In this document: piece after piece, positions 32,007 through 40,197 of the stretch | Position numbering within the stretch: position 1 is the first letter of the stretch | Layout: the number at the start of each line of letters is the position of its first letter | Source of the DNA: SKIA01 sp047602905 | GTDB taxonomy: Archaea; Nanobdellota; Nanobdellia; Woesearchaeales; SKIA01 | Assembly (NCBI GenBank): GCA_047602905.1 | Contig: JBLKOP010000001.1 | Span: 62,001 to 126,000 of the forward strand | Reading direction: 5' to 3' | DNA length: 64,000 nt | Made by a program: the position numbers and the translations under genes | The notes under the pieces: generated by a model | Databases searched by the model: none | Told to the model about the DNA's origin: nothing | Seen by the model: the letters and a program-made list of their open reading frames with translations, nothing else

Positions 32007-33698
32007 ATGCTACGAACACACACATGCGGACAGCTACGAGCAGAGAACGAAGGAGAAGAAGTAACCCTGGCGGGTTGGATACACACCATACGAAACCACG
32101 GAAACGTCACATTCATAGACTTACGAGACAGGTACGGAACAACACAACTCGTACTCAAAGACTTTACTGCACCAAGAGAAAGCGTACTACAAATAACAGG
32201 AACTGTAAAGAGAAGAGAAGGAAGTGAGAATGAAAAACTAATAACAGGAAAAATAGAAGTACACGTAAAACAAACAACCATACTTAGCAAAGCAAACACC
32301 ATACCAATAGATGAGAGAAGCGCTGAGGAGAGCAGACTCAAATACCGATACCTAGACTTACGAAAACAAGAACTTCAGCAAAGACTCATAACACGAGCAG
32401 GCATAAACAAAGCAATACGAGACTTTCTTACAGAAAAAGAATTCGTAGAACTAGAAACACCCATACTCGCAAAAAGCACACCAGAAGGAGCAAGAGACTA
32501 CCTCGTAGCGAGCAGAACACAAAAAGGAAGCTTCTACGCACTCCCACAAAGCCCCCAACTCTTTAAACAACTCTTCATGATAGCAGGCTTTGACAAATAC
32601 TTTCAGATAGTACGCTGCTTTCGAGATGAAGACCTAAGAAAAGACCGACAACCAGAATTCACGCAGCTAGACATGGAACTCTCCTTTGCAGAAGCAACAG
32701 ACGTGATGCAACTAAACGAAGAACTCGCAAAACACCTTTACAAAGAACTTACCGGAGAAGAAATTACAACAGCATTCCCAAAAATAACGTATGAGGAAGC
32801 GATGAGCACGTACGGAACAGACAGGCCGGACACACGATTCAAACTACCCTTACAAGAAGTAACGAGCACAGCACACAAAAGCAACTTTAACGTATTTACC
32901 CAAGCAGAACACGTAGTAGCGCTCGTAGTAAACAAAGAACTGAGCAGAAAAGAAATAGACGCACTAACAGAAGTAGCAAAGACGTACCACGCAAAAGGAC
33001 TCGCATACATAAAAAACAGCAAAGAAGGTTTTAGCTCAGGAATAAGCAAATTCGTAGAAGAAATACAAGAAGAACTCACAAAAAAACTCAAGTTAGGAGG
33101 AGAAGAAACAATACTGTTTGTAGCAGACAAGAAAAGAGTAGCACAAACAGCACTAGGAGCAGTAAGGACTGCACTAGGAGAACAACTAGAACTCATAGAC
33201 ACTAACAAAAACAATTTCTTATGGGTAACTGACTTTCCGATGTTTGAGTACGACGAAGAAACAGACCGCTACGTAAGCATGCACCACCCATTTACCATGC
33301 CAAAAGTACGCAGCGCACAAGAACTCCGAGAAGCAAACTACGAAGAACTCCTCAGCGTAGCGTACGACCTCGTACTCAACGGAAGCGAAATAGCAGGAGG
33401 AAGCGTGAGAATACACGACCAAGAAATACAACAAGAAATCTTTACACTACTCAAACTCAGCAAAGAAGAAATAACTGAGAAGTTTGGTTTCTTCACAGAA
33501 GCACTCAGTTACGGAACGCCACCACACGCAGGAATAGCGTGGGGACTAGACAGATTCCTAACCATGATGCTAAAACAACCAAGCATACGAGACGTAATAG
33601 CGTTTCCAAAAAACAAACAAGGACAAGACGTTATGATGCAAGCACCAAGCACAGTAGAAAAAGAACAACTAGAAGAACTAGGGCTACGACTACAATGA
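32007..33698 (+). CDS. aspS: Aspartyl-tRNA synthetase, bacterial type with GAD insertion
   Basis: The 563-residue protein has an N-terminal OB-fold domain, then class II motif 2 in the bacterial form (FRDEDLRKDRQPEFTQLD). A GAD insertion of about 130 residues follows (region including ALVVNKELSRKEI), then FLWVTDFPMFEYD and motif 3 (GIAWGLDRFLTMML). Archaeal AspRS normally lacks the GAD domain and is about 430 residues, so this gene is of bacterial origin. It overlaps asnS by 4 bp. A TATA-like element (CACCTATAAATAG, about 31973-31985) precedes it. Confidence 0.95.
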   Translation: MLRTHTCGQLRAENEGEEVTLAGWIHTIRNHGNVTFIDLRDRYGTTQLVLKDFTAPRESVLQITGTVKRREGSENEKLITGKIEVHVKQTTILSKANTIPIDERSAEESRLKYRYLDLRKQELQQRLITRAGINKAIRDFLTEKEFVELETPILAKSTPEGARDYLVASRTQKGSFYALPQSPQLFKQLFMIAGFDKYFQIVRCFRDEDLRKDRQPEFTQLDMELSFAEATDVMQLNEELAKHLYKELTGEEITTAFPKITYEEAMSTYGTDRPDTRFKLPLQEVTSTAHKSNFNVFTQAEHVVALVVNKELSRKEIDALTEVAKTYHAKGLAYIKNSKEGFSSGISKFVEEIQEELTKKLKLGGEETILFVADKKRVAQTALGAVRTALGEQLELIDTNKNNFLWVTDFPMFEYDEETDRYVSMHHPFTMPKVRSAQELREANYEELLSVAYDLVLNGSEIAGGSVRIHDQEIQQEIFTLLKLSKEEITEKFGFFTEALSYGTPPHAGIAWGLDRFLTMMLKQPSIRDVIAFPKNKQGQDVMMQAPSTVEKEQLEELGLRLQ

Positions 33699-34975
33699 AT
33701 ATACAAGAAGCAATCAACAACCCAGAAGGAGAAATAACAATACAAGGATGGGTGTATCGAGAACGAGGAAACAACAAAATGCGCTTTGTCGTACTACGAG
33801 ACACGCACAACATCATTCAGTGCGTAATAAAAAAAGACTCAATAACAGAAAACGAGTGGGCAGTAGCAGAAGAGCTAAAAGTAGAAGCAGCAGTACGCAT
33901 GAAAGGAAAGCTACGCAAAGACGAGAGAGCACCAACAGGAGCAGAACTACAAGTACAAGAATTAGAACTCATCGGAGAGAGCAACGAATTTCCTATCACA
34001 AAAGACCAAAGCACAGAGCACGTAGCAAACTACCGACACCTCTGGCTGAGAAGCAGAAAAATAAACGCAGCACTAAAAATACGAAGCCACTGCTTTAAAG
34101 CATTCAGGCGCTATTTTGATGAACAAGGCTTCTACGAGTTTCACAGCCCAATCTTTCAAAGCACACAAACAGAAGGAGGAAGCGAACTTTTTAGCGTAAA
34201 ATACTTCGAGGACGAACTCTACCTATCACAAACCTGGCAGCTATACGCAGAAGCAGGAATAGCAAGCATAGAAAACATCTACACCATAGCACCAACGTTT
34301 CGAGCAGAGAACAGCAAGACAAGCAGGCACCTAACAGAATTCTGGATGGGAGAAATGGAAATGGCATTTACAGACTTCACAACCCTACAAACACACGCAG
34401 AAGCACTCATAAAAGCATGCATACAAGAAGTGCTTACGAACTGCCAAGAAGAACTACGCGTACTAGAGCGAGACACGCAAGAACTACAAGTAGCTTTGAA
34501 ACAAGCGTTTGTACGCATGACGTATGACGAAGCACTACACGTACTTGCAAAAAACGATATGCACGTAGAGTGGGGAAAAGACTTGCGAACACTAGAAGAA
34601 GAAACACTCACGGAACTGTATGACGTACCCCTCATCGTAACCGACTACCCAAAAATCGTTAAAGCATTCTACATGAAAGAAACACCTGAAAACAAGAAAA
34701 CAGTACAAGGCTTTGACGTACTCGTACGAGGAGTAGGAGAAATAATAGGGGGAAGTCAGCGAGAAGAACGAGAAGAAGAAATTATTAAGCGCCTAAAAGA
34801 AGAAGGAGAAGAAATAGAAAAATACGAGTACTACCTAGACACAAGAAGATACGGAAGCACACCACACGGAGGCTTCGGACTAGGAATGGAGAGACTCGTA
34901 GCGTGGATAGCAGGACTAGACACAGTAAAAGACGCAATAGCGTTTCCGAGAACACCAACAAGATACAACCCGTAG
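33695..34975 (+). CDS. asnS: Asparaginyl-tRNA synthetase
   Basis: The start is the ATG at 33695 within the aspS stop (ATGA). This gives 426 residues beginning MNIQEAINNPEGE; earlier in-frame codons lie inside aspS. It has the OB-fold domain (GWVYRERGNNKMRF), motif 2 FRAENSKTSRHLTEFWM and motif 3 GGFGLGMERLVAW. FRAENS distinguishes AsnRS from AspRS. Direct charging of tRNA-Asn fits a discriminating bacterial-type AspRS next door. Confidence 0.95.
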   Translation: MNIQEAINNPEGEITIQGWVYRERGNNKMRFVVLRDTHNIIQCVIKKDSITENEWAVAEELKVEAAVRMKGKLRKDERAPTGAELQVQELELIGESNEFPITKDQSTEHVANYRHLWLRSRKINAALKIRSHCFKAFRRYFDEQGFYEFHSPIFQSTQTEGGSELFSVKYFEDELYLSQTWQLYAEAGIASIENIYTIAPTFRAENSKTSRHLTEFWMGEMEMAFTDFTTLQTHAEALIKACIQEVLTNCQEELRVLERDTQELQVALKQAFVRMTYDEALHVLAKNDMHVEWGKDLRTLEEETLTELYDVPLIVTDYPKIVKAFYMKETPENKKTVQGFDVLVRGVGEIIGGSQREEREEEIIKRLKEEGEEIEKYEYYLDTRRYGSTPHGGFGLGMERLVAWIAGLDTVKDAIAFPRTPTRYNP

Positions 34976-35011
34976 AAACGTTTAAAAAGGCCTCTGTATT
35001 CGCAGAACGTA

Positions 35012-35740
35012 ATGGCAGATATTGAAGTACTCATCGAAGGAGGAAAAGCAACAGCAGCACCTCCACTAGGACCAGCACTAGGACCAATGGGAGTAAACAT
35101 TGGACAAGTAGTCGCAGACATAAACAAAAAAACTGCAGAGTTTAAAGGAATGCAAGTACCTGTAAAGGTAAGCATAAACGAAAAAACTAAAGAATACACG
35201 ATATCTGTAGGAACACCACCTGCAAGTGCACTTATCAAACAAGAAGCGAACGTAAAGAAAGGAGCAGGAAACCCGATCCTAGAAAAAATCGCTGACTTAA
35301 AAATAGAACAAATCATCAAAATAGCCATTATGAAAGAAGACGCACTACTAGGAAAAGACCTAAAGATGAAAGTGCGCGAAATAGTAGGGACGTGTCAAAG
35401 CATGGGAATACTCGTAGAAGGAGATAACGCACAAGCAGCGCTAAAACGAATAGAACAAGGAGAGTTTGACAAAAAAATCTCTGCACGAAGAACAGAAATC
35501 TCCGCAGAAGACCTCAAAGAAATGGAAGAAGAAAAGCTACGCTTACAAGCAGAACTAGAAGAAAAACGAGAAGAGTACATGGAAATGGCTCAAGAACGAA
35601 TCACTAGTTTAGAAGCAGAAGGAAAGACGCGAGACGAGATAAAAGCAGCTCTTGCACTCACAGACATCCCCACACAAATCGTAGAAGAAGCACTTCCAGA
35701 AGAAGAAATCCCTGTAGCAGGAGCGCCAACTCCAGAATAA
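35012..35740 (+). CDS. rpl11: 50S ribosomal protein L11 with C-terminal extension
   Basis: Residues 1 to about 160 are a normal archaeal L11: KATAAPPLGPALGPMGVNIG, VNIGQVVADIN, and the RNA-binding domain with VREIVGTCQSMGI. L11 forms the GTPase-associated stalk base on 23S rRNA. The protein is 242 residues long: about 80 extra residues form a charged Glu/Lys/Arg coiled coil and a short helical domain resembling a UBA-like end (KTRDEIKAALALTDIPTQIVEEAL). A TATA-like element (GTTTAAAAAGG, 34980-34990) lies about 25 nt upstream. It is separated from its usual neighbours secE and spt5. Confidence 0.96.
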   Translation: MADIEVLIEGGKATAAPPLGPALGPMGVNIGQVVADINKKTAEFKGMQVPVKVSINEKTKEYTISVGTPPASALIKQEANVKKGAGNPILEKIADLKIEQIIKIAIMKEDALLGKDLKMKVREIVGTCQSMGILVEGDNAQAALKRIEQGEFDKKISARRTEISAEDLKEMEEEKLRLQAELEEKREEYMEMAQERITSLEAEGKTRDEIKAALALTDIPTQIVEEALPEEEIPVAGAPTPE

Positions 35741-35777
35741 CAATCGAGTTATTAACGCTTAGTTTAACACAAAAGAC

Positions 35778-35990
35778 TTACTTCTTTTTCTCATACAAAC
35801 GAATAAGAACAACAGTTTGTGCTAAGATAGCAAGAACAATAATTAACAATATCTGAATAACAGCGACTTCATACGTTAAGGTAGCGTCACGAAGAGCAAC
35901 AAAAAACACGTACAGAGCAGCCAAACCAAACAACCCCATTAACACACCAATCGTGCGCTCAAGAATATGTGATTGTACTTGATGAACCAT
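35778..35990 (-). CDS. Small two-span membrane protein
   Basis: The 70-residue protein has two membrane helices (about 13-33 and 41-63) joined by a short loop, and ends in a basic YEKKK. It is not recognised. A minus-strand TATA-like element (CTTATATACGC, 36010-36020) lies about 25 nt before the ATG, which supports a real leaderless gene. It is divergent from L21e and convergent with L11. Confidence 0.6.
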   Translation of the reverse strand: MVHQVQSHILERTIGVLMGLFGLAALYVFFVALRDATLTYEVAVIQILLIIVLAILAQTVVLIRLYEKKK

Positions 35991-36094
35991 ACACTACAAA
36001 CTAAGAAAAGCGTATATAAGGGTTTTGTACTACGAAAGAAGAGTGAGAAAAGAAACAACAACGTTTAAAAAGACCTCGTAGTTCTCTACACGAC

Positions 36095-36388
36095 ATGGTA
36101 CAACGAACTGGCGGAATGAGAAGAAAAACACGCCAAAAACTCTCAAAAAACGCGCGAACAAAAGGAAAAATAAGTATTCGCGACAGCCTACAAACATTCA
36201 ACACAGGAGACGTGGTAATTCTTAAAGCAGAACCAGCAGTACAAGACGGAATGTACTTTCCTCGGTTTCACGGAAAACAAGGAGTTATTAAAGCAGAACA
36301 AGGAGCGTGCTACCAAGTAGAGATTCTTGACGGAAAAAACAAGAAAATCGTTATTGTACACCCAGTACACCTACAAAAAAGAAGATAA
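36095..36388 (+). CDS. rpl21e: 50S ribosomal protein L21e
   Basis: The 97-residue protein starts MVQRTGGMRRKTRQKLSK and contains FNTGDVVILKAEP, PRFHGKQGVI and VHPVHLQ, the L21e pattern. It binds 23S rRNA. A TATA-like element (GTTTAAAAAGA, 36063-36073) lies about 25 nt before the ATG. It is followed after 2 bp by rpoF, a conserved archaeal arrangement. Confidence 0.96.
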   Translation: MVQRTGGMRRKTRQKLSKNARTKGKISIRDSLQTFNTGDVVILKAEPAVQDGMYFPRFHGKQGVIKAEQGACYQVEILDGKNKKIVIVHPVHLQKRR

Positions 36389-36390
36389 TC

Positions 36391-36729
36391 ATGTCACAAC
36401 CAACAATACTTACTGAAGAAGCAGTCACTCTTAGCGAAGTACACGAAAGCCTACAAGCAATTCAGAAACGAGACGAAGAACTCAGCTTTCGAGCAGGAAA
36501 AACACTAGACCACCTCAACCACATCAACCCAGGAAAAACAACAGAAGTAGAAGCTCTTAAAGAAAAAATACAAGCAATAGACGTTCCAAGACTCAAAGAG
36601 CACCACATAGCAAAAATCGTTGATCTCAAACCAAAAAGTGTTAAAGAACTACAAATTATTCTGTCAGGATACACCCTAGCAGTAAATAAAGAGTATCAAG
36701 AAAAGATTATTAGCGCACTAAACGAGTAA
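36391..36729 (+). CDS. rpoF: DNA-directed RNA polymerase subunit F (Rpb4 homologue)
   Basis: The 112-residue helical protein has TEEAVTLSEVHESL near the N terminus and the HRDC-like C-terminal helices with AKIVDLKPKSVKELQIIL, typical of archaeal Rpo4/RpoF. With Rpo7 it forms the polymerase stalk. It sits between L21e and DUF655, the usual archaeal order, although ksgA does not follow here. Confidence 0.93.
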   Translation: MSQPTILTEEAVTLSEVHESLQAIQKRDEELSFRAGKTLDHLNHINPGKTTEVEALKEKIQAIDVPRLKEHHIAKIVDLKPKSVKELQIILSGYTLAVNKEYQEKIISALNE

Positions 36730-36760
36730 CTTCTTAAAGAGAAAGCACCAATGCATATTT

Positions 36761-37315
36761 ATGACTGAGAGAGACGAATACGCAATAGTACTGGACTTCT
36801 TAGCAGAAGGACGAGCAAATGATAAGAGACCAAGTCACAGAAAAACCTCGCTAGCACAAGTAGTAGGAAAGAAACGATTCACCCTACTAGAAATACAACC
36901 AAAAGAAGGAACGTTTCTTAACCTAGGAGACGAAGTATACATTGGAGAGGGCAAACGAGAACAAGTACAGCGTATAGAAGGAAGAATTACCACTGACGAA
37001 CTCACCAACACCGCACAAGGAGAGCTTAGCTACGTAGTAGAAACACTCGTAACAGAAAACGAGAAAGACTTCATAGACTTCTTTAACAAAGCAAGACCGC
37101 TAAGTACGCGCATGCACAGCCTAGAACTCCTTCCAGGACTAGGAAAGAAACACATGTGGGAAGTACTAGAAGCAAGAGAAGAACAACTCTTCACGAGCTT
37201 TGAGGACATTAAAGAACGAGTAAAACTCCTACCAGACCCAAAGAAACTCGTTATACGACGCATTATGAACGAGCTTTCAGGAAACGAGAAGCACAAACTA
37301 TTCATACAACAATAA
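36761..37315 (+). CDS. DUF655 protein
   Basis: The 184-residue protein has an OB-fold-like N-terminal half (EYAIVLDFLAEGR, FLNLGDEVYIGEGKREQV) and a helical C-terminal half with the helix-hairpin-helix segment LELLPGLGKKHMWEVLEAR. This is the DUF655 architecture of archaea; RNA binding is expected from the fold and from its constant place next to L21e and rpoF. A TATA-like element (TCTTAAAGAG, about 36732-36741) gives it its own promoter about 25 nt before the ATG. Confidence 0.92.
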   Translation: MTERDEYAIVLDFLAEGRANDKRPSHRKTSLAQVVGKKRFTLLEIQPKEGTFLNLGDEVYIGEGKREQVQRIEGRITTDELTNTAQGELSYVVETLVTENEKDFIDFFNKARPLSTRMHSLELLPGLGKKHMWEVLEAREEQLFTSFEDIKERVKLLPDPKKLVIRRIMNELSGNEKHKLFIQQ

Positions 37316-37332
37316 AAAAAAGAAAAAAAATA
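37314..37332. terminator. Bidirectional A-run/T-run terminator
   Basis: Two A runs followed by TAT and a nine-T run lie between the convergent stops of the DUF655 gene and L15e. On either strand the polymerase meets an oligo-T tract, so one block can end both transcripts. Confidence 0.55.
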
Positions 37333-37347
37333 TTTTTTTTTGTATCG

Positions 37348-37920
37348 TTAATTTCCGCGACCTAAGTTCTTCTTAGCAGAAAGACTAGGGAAGTTCTTCT
37401 CATGACCCTTACCCTTACTTCTTTGTCCTCGAGAACGCTTAGCAGCACGAGTTAGTCCACGAGCTACACGGCCTTTCTTACTTGCAGCGTTTGCTAAAGA
37501 CTCCTCTTTCTTAATATTAGGGTGTTGTGGGTCAATAAGGATTACTTCAAACCAATAATAGCGCTTATCCTTACATAAGAAATAGCTATTAAGAACTTCT
37601 AAATTAGAAAACTTATCACTCGCACGCCCCTCAGCAATTACTTGATAGCTGATACTCAGGTTCTTTCGTTGATGGTAATGAGCGCTTCGACGACCCTTAC
37701 GAATCGTTTCTCGCTTGTGACCACCACGAAGAACTCGCTGGCGAACAACAACAAAACCTTGTTTTGCTTTGTAACCCACACTGTGAGCTCGGTCCAGACG
37801 TAAAGGCTTGTCTACGCGCACAGTAGCGTCTTCTTGACGCCAAGCGATCATTCGTTGTTTGTACTCTTCGGTGCTTGCTTGACTTTGCCAAGCTGCTCGC
37901 AAATATTTATGTATTGCCAT
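37348..37920 (-). CDS. rpl15e: 50S ribosomal protein L15e
   Basis: The 190-residue basic protein has the L15e order: an N-terminal helix with R-x-x-AW, DKPLRLDRAHSVGYKAKQG, RVLRGGHKRETIRKGRRSAH, then LNSYFLCKDKRYYWFEVILID and the RGLTRAAKRSRGQRSKGKG tail. It binds 23S rRNA. Its probable TATA element lies about 95 nt upstream, so the leader is longer than usual here (see 37921-38023). Confidence 0.96.
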   Translation of the reverse strand: MAIHKYLRAAWQSQASTEEYKQRMIAWRQEDATVRVDKPLRLDRAHSVGYKAKQGFVVVRQRVLRGGHKRETIRKGRRSAHYHQRKNLSISYQVIAEGRASDKFSNLEVLNSYFLCKDKRYYWFEVILIDPQHPNIKKEESLANAASKKGRVARGLTRAAKRSRGQRSKGKGHEKNFPSLSAKKNLGRGN

Positions 37921-38023
37921 TATTTGTCATCCATTAATTTTTTTTGTTCTACGACCAATTCAGGTAAGACACTACCCACATCTAGGTACGCGATACAAGA
38001 AGAGCTAGGAAGCGTTTATAAAC
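37921..38023 (-). promoter_or_regulatory. Long leader and promoter of L15e with possible short upstream frame
   Basis: The nearest minus-strand TATA-like element is GTTTATAAACG (about 38013-38023), giving an expected leader of around 70 nt. A short open frame in the leader, starting GTG-GGT-AGT and coding MGSVLPELVVEQKKLMDDK, ends in TAA overlapping the L15e ATG (TAATG). It may be a coupling or attenuating leader peptide. The evidence is only spacing and overlap. Confidence 0.3.
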
Positions 38024-38077
38024 TTAGTGGTAGGATGCTTTTATATAACAGAACAGACTCTTCTCATACGAAGTAAC

Positions 38078-38362
38078 ATGGAACTAGGGGGAAACATAGA
38101 ACTCTTTGGAGCAGATACGTATGACGATAACCAACTTATCATCATAAAAAAACTTGTTGGACACTACACAAAGCACTTCACAGAAGAACACCCAAGCTTT
38201 GAAGGACTCACTGTACGCTTTGACGTTCACAACGCAGAATACGCCTTAGAAGCACAACTTCTTTTAGGAGAAGAAGAAATCGTTGCTCAAGCACAGCACA
38301 AAAACATATATTTTGCTTTAGACGCAGTACTTAAAGCGCTCGCAAGCAAAATAGAAGCATAG
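38078..38362 (+). CDS. RaiA/HPF-like small protein
   Basis: The start is ATG 38078 (MELGGNIELFGADTYD), about 30 nt after a TATA-like element (TTTTATATAAC, 38039-38049); an earlier TTG frame would overlap the promoter. The 94-residue protein has helix (KKLVGHYTKHF), strand (LTVRFDV), strand (YALEAQLLL), strand (VAQAQ) and helix (NIYFALDAVLKALASKI), the beta-alpha order of ribosome-hibernation factors, whose last helix typically reads YAAIDLAVDKLE. A role on ribosomes fits its place before S19e. The match is by pattern and may be wrong. Confidence 0.45.
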   Translation: MELGGNIELFGADTYDDNQLIIIKKLVGHYTKHFTEEHPSFEGLTVRFDVHNAEYALEAQLLLGEEEIVAQAQHKNIYFALDAVLKALASKIEA

Positions 38363-38393
38363 TTTTATAAATTGTTTAAAATTCGCACACAGT

Positions 38394-38819
38394 ATGCGAA
38401 TACACATCGTGCAGCCACACCAACTCATAGAGGCAGTAGCAAAGAAATTAGAGAAATTTGACGAGCTACAACCACCAGAGTGGGCTAGCTACGTAAAGAC
38501 TGGTCAACACAACGAAAGACCTCCTCAACAAGAGGACTGGTGGCACGTACGAGCAGCTAGTATCTTACGAAAAGTAGCTTTACGAGGCCCAGTAGGAACA
38601 AACAAGCTGCGAGGACTGTACGGAGGACGAAAGAACCGAGGTCACAAACCAGACAGAACAAGAATTGCTTCTGGAAATATTATTCGAACCTGCCTACAAC
38701 AACTTGAGAAAGCAGGATTAGTAAAACAAGACATAGTAGCAGGAAGAAAAGGACGTGTACTCACAGCAAAAGGACACTCCCTTCTGGACACAACAACAAA
38801 CGAGGTGGCTTCTCAATGA
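38394..38819 (+). CDS. rps19e: 30S ribosomal protein S19e
   Basis: The 141-residue protein has the S19e winged-helix fold: PPEWASYVKTGQHNERPP, DWWHVRAASILRKVALRGPVG, YGGRKNRGHKPDR and IRTCLQQLEKAGLV. It is needed for small-subunit maturation. A TATA-like element (TTTTATAAATTG, about 38363-38374) lies 20-30 nt before the ATG. It overlaps L39e by 4 bp (ATGA) and starts the S19e-L39e-L31e operon. Confidence 0.96.
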   Translation: MRIHIVQPHQLIEAVAKKLEKFDELQPPEWASYVKTGQHNERPPQQEDWWHVRAASILRKVALRGPVGTNKLRGLYGGRKNRGHKPDRTRIASGNIIRTCLQQLEKAGLVKQDIVAGRKGRVLTAKGHSLLDTTTNEVASQ

Positions 38820-38986
38820 GTCGCAACAAACACCCAGCACTTAAGAAACGCCTAAACAAAGCAGGAAAACAAACAGTCTGGGCTCCTTTCTGGACAGTAG
38901 CAAGAAAATACGGGCGCTACAAAATACACCCAGGAAGACACACACACGTAAAAAGACACTGGCGAAGAAACAATATAAAACCATAA
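38816..38986 (+). CDS. rpl39e: 50S ribosomal protein L39e
   Basis: This short gene encodes 56 residues, starting MSRNKHPALKKRLNKAGKQT, with PFWTVARK and the RNA-binding HVKRHWRRNNIKP ending. This is the L39e pattern of a very basic peptide with WRR near the C terminus that lines the ribosomal exit tunnel. It starts within the S19e stop codon, and L31e follows 4 bp after its stop, the conserved archaeal order. Confidence 0.94.
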   Translation: MSRNKHPALKKRLNKAGKQTVWAPFWTVARKYGRYKIHPGRHTHVKRHWRRNNIKP

Positions 38987-38990
38987 TCCC

Positions 38991-39446
38991 ATGAAACGAA
39001 CATACACTATTCCTCTACGCAAAACATACGCAAGCTCATCAAAGAATACGCGAACAAACAAAGCGGTTCGAGCAGTAAAAGTTTTTCTTAAAAAACACAT
39101 GAAAACAGAGGAGGTTAAGTTACACGCAGAGCTTAATGAGAAGCTCTGGGAGAACGGAATAAAGAACCCTCCAGCAAAAATCGTTGTTGTATGTGAGAAG
39201 AACGATGAAGGAGTTGTGCACGCAAACCTAGAAGGATTTTCTTTACGAACAGTTACAAAAGAATCAGAAGAACAAACAAAAGAAAAACCTGTTAAAGCAG
39301 CAGAAGAAGAAAAGAAACAACCTGCAAAAGAAGAAGCAACACCTGTAGAGAAGAAAGAAACAAAAGAAACACCTGCAGAAGAAAAAAAGAAACCGGCAAA
39401 AAAAGCTTCTTCAAGTACTAAGAAGAAAACCGCTGAGAAGAAGTAA
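38991..39446 (+). CDS. rpl31e: 50S ribosomal protein L31e with low-complexity tail
   Basis: Residues 1 to about 85 are L31e: RTYTIPLRKTY, TNKAVRAVKVFLKKHMK, LNEKLWENGIKNPPAKI. It lies at the exit of the polypeptide tunnel. A further 65 residues or so are a Lys/Glu/Ala/Pro/Thr-rich low-complexity tail, almost doubling the normal length. In many archaea aIF6 follows L31e, but here a pilin-like trio follows and aIF6 is about 16 kb away. Confidence 0.94.
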   Translation: MKRTYTIPLRKTYASSSKNTRTNKAVRAVKVFLKKHMKTEEVKLHAELNEKLWENGIKNPPAKIVVVCEKNDEGVVHANLEGFSLRTVTKESEEQTKEKPVKAAEEEKKQPAKEEATPVEKKETKETPAEEKKKPAKKASSSTKKKTAEKK

Positions 39447-39478
39447 GTTTTATAAAGAAACACGCTCGGATAAGCACT

Positions 39479-39976
39479 ATGTACAACACAAGAGGGAGTT
39501 TATCAATTAGTACGAACGCGATTGTCGTTCTTATTGTAGCAGTAATTATGCTTGGACTCATCATAGGATTAGTCAATACAGCATTTGGACAAGTAGAAAG
39601 ACAATTCTTTGAACACCTAGACCAAACAGAGCCAGCACCAGCAGGAGTAAGCAGCTCAACACCAGTAACGCTAAGCAGAACAAGCATACGAGCAGGAAGA
39701 GGAGAACTAGTAGGAGTAAAAGTAAATATTCTAAATACGCAAGGAAACGATATAGAAACCAAGCCCGAAATTGAATGCGTAGGCGGCGTGAATGTAGTAA
39801 AAGAAGACTCAGAACTCGTATTCGAGCAAACATTAGTACCTGGAGAAAGCCACATCTTTACATACATATTTGAAATAAATCCTTCAGCAGACCTTCCAGT
39901 TGGAACGCACCTGTGTAGAATGACTGGAAAAGATATTGCTAGTTCAGGAGCAGAGTTTCGCTTAACAATAGAATAA
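39479..39976 (+). CDS. Pilin-like secreted protein 1
   Basis: The 165-residue protein begins MYNTRGSLSISTNAIVVLIV with a hydrophobic stretch to about residue 33. The short basic leader followed by a Ser/Leu-rich hydrophobic helix is like archaeal class III (prepilin) signal peptides. The rest is beta-rich, with two cysteines (IECVGG and HLCRM) that could form a disulfide and an Ig-like pattern of strands (RGELVGVKVNIL, SHIFTYIFEI). A TATA-like element (TTTTATAAAG, about 39447-39457) precedes it. It forms an operon with the next two genes. Confidence 0.65.
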   Translation: MYNTRGSLSISTNAIVVLIVAVIMLGLIIGLVNTAFGQVERQFFEHLDQTEPAPAGVSSSTPVTLSRTSIRAGRGELVGVKVNILNTQGNDIETKPEIECVGGVNVVKEDSELVFEQTLVPGESHIFTYIFEINPSADLPVGTHLCRMTGKDIASSGAEFRLTIE

Positions 39977-39978
39977 CC

Positions 39979-40197
39979 ATGACTAAGAAAAAACTTACTA
40001 AAGACCAAGAATTCGAGATTCTCAAACTCGTACTAGACAAATTTCTCTGGGCAGGACTCTTCATCCTTCTCTACGGATTCTACGTAGCAGTACAAGGAGT
40101 AGCGATACAAACAGGCTTTTGGATAATGGCAGCAGGAGCAGTACTGCTTATTATATTCATGTCAGTGCTACTTAAAGAATATGAGATTCTCAAATAA
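39979..40197 (+). CDS. Small two-span membrane protein of the pilin-like trio
   Basis: The 72-residue protein starts 2 bp after the first pilin-like gene. It has a charged N-terminal helix (KKKLTKDQEFEILKLVLDK), two membrane helices (about 24-42 and 47-65) and a short KEYEILK tail. It is not recognised. The 3' end overlaps the second pilin-like gene by 17 bp, so translation is probably coupled. A membrane platform or chaperone for the two pilin-like proteins is a guess from context. Confidence 0.55.
   Translation: MTKKKLTKDQEFEILKLVLDKFLWAGLFILLYGFYVAVQGVAIQTGFWIMAAGAVLLIIFMSVLLKEYEILK

Noticed and set aside
33539..33694. Upstream extension of AsnRS
   Set aside because: It lies entirely inside aspS and gives a low-complexity Thr/Arg/Lys sequence; the ATGA overlap start at 33695 matches the family.
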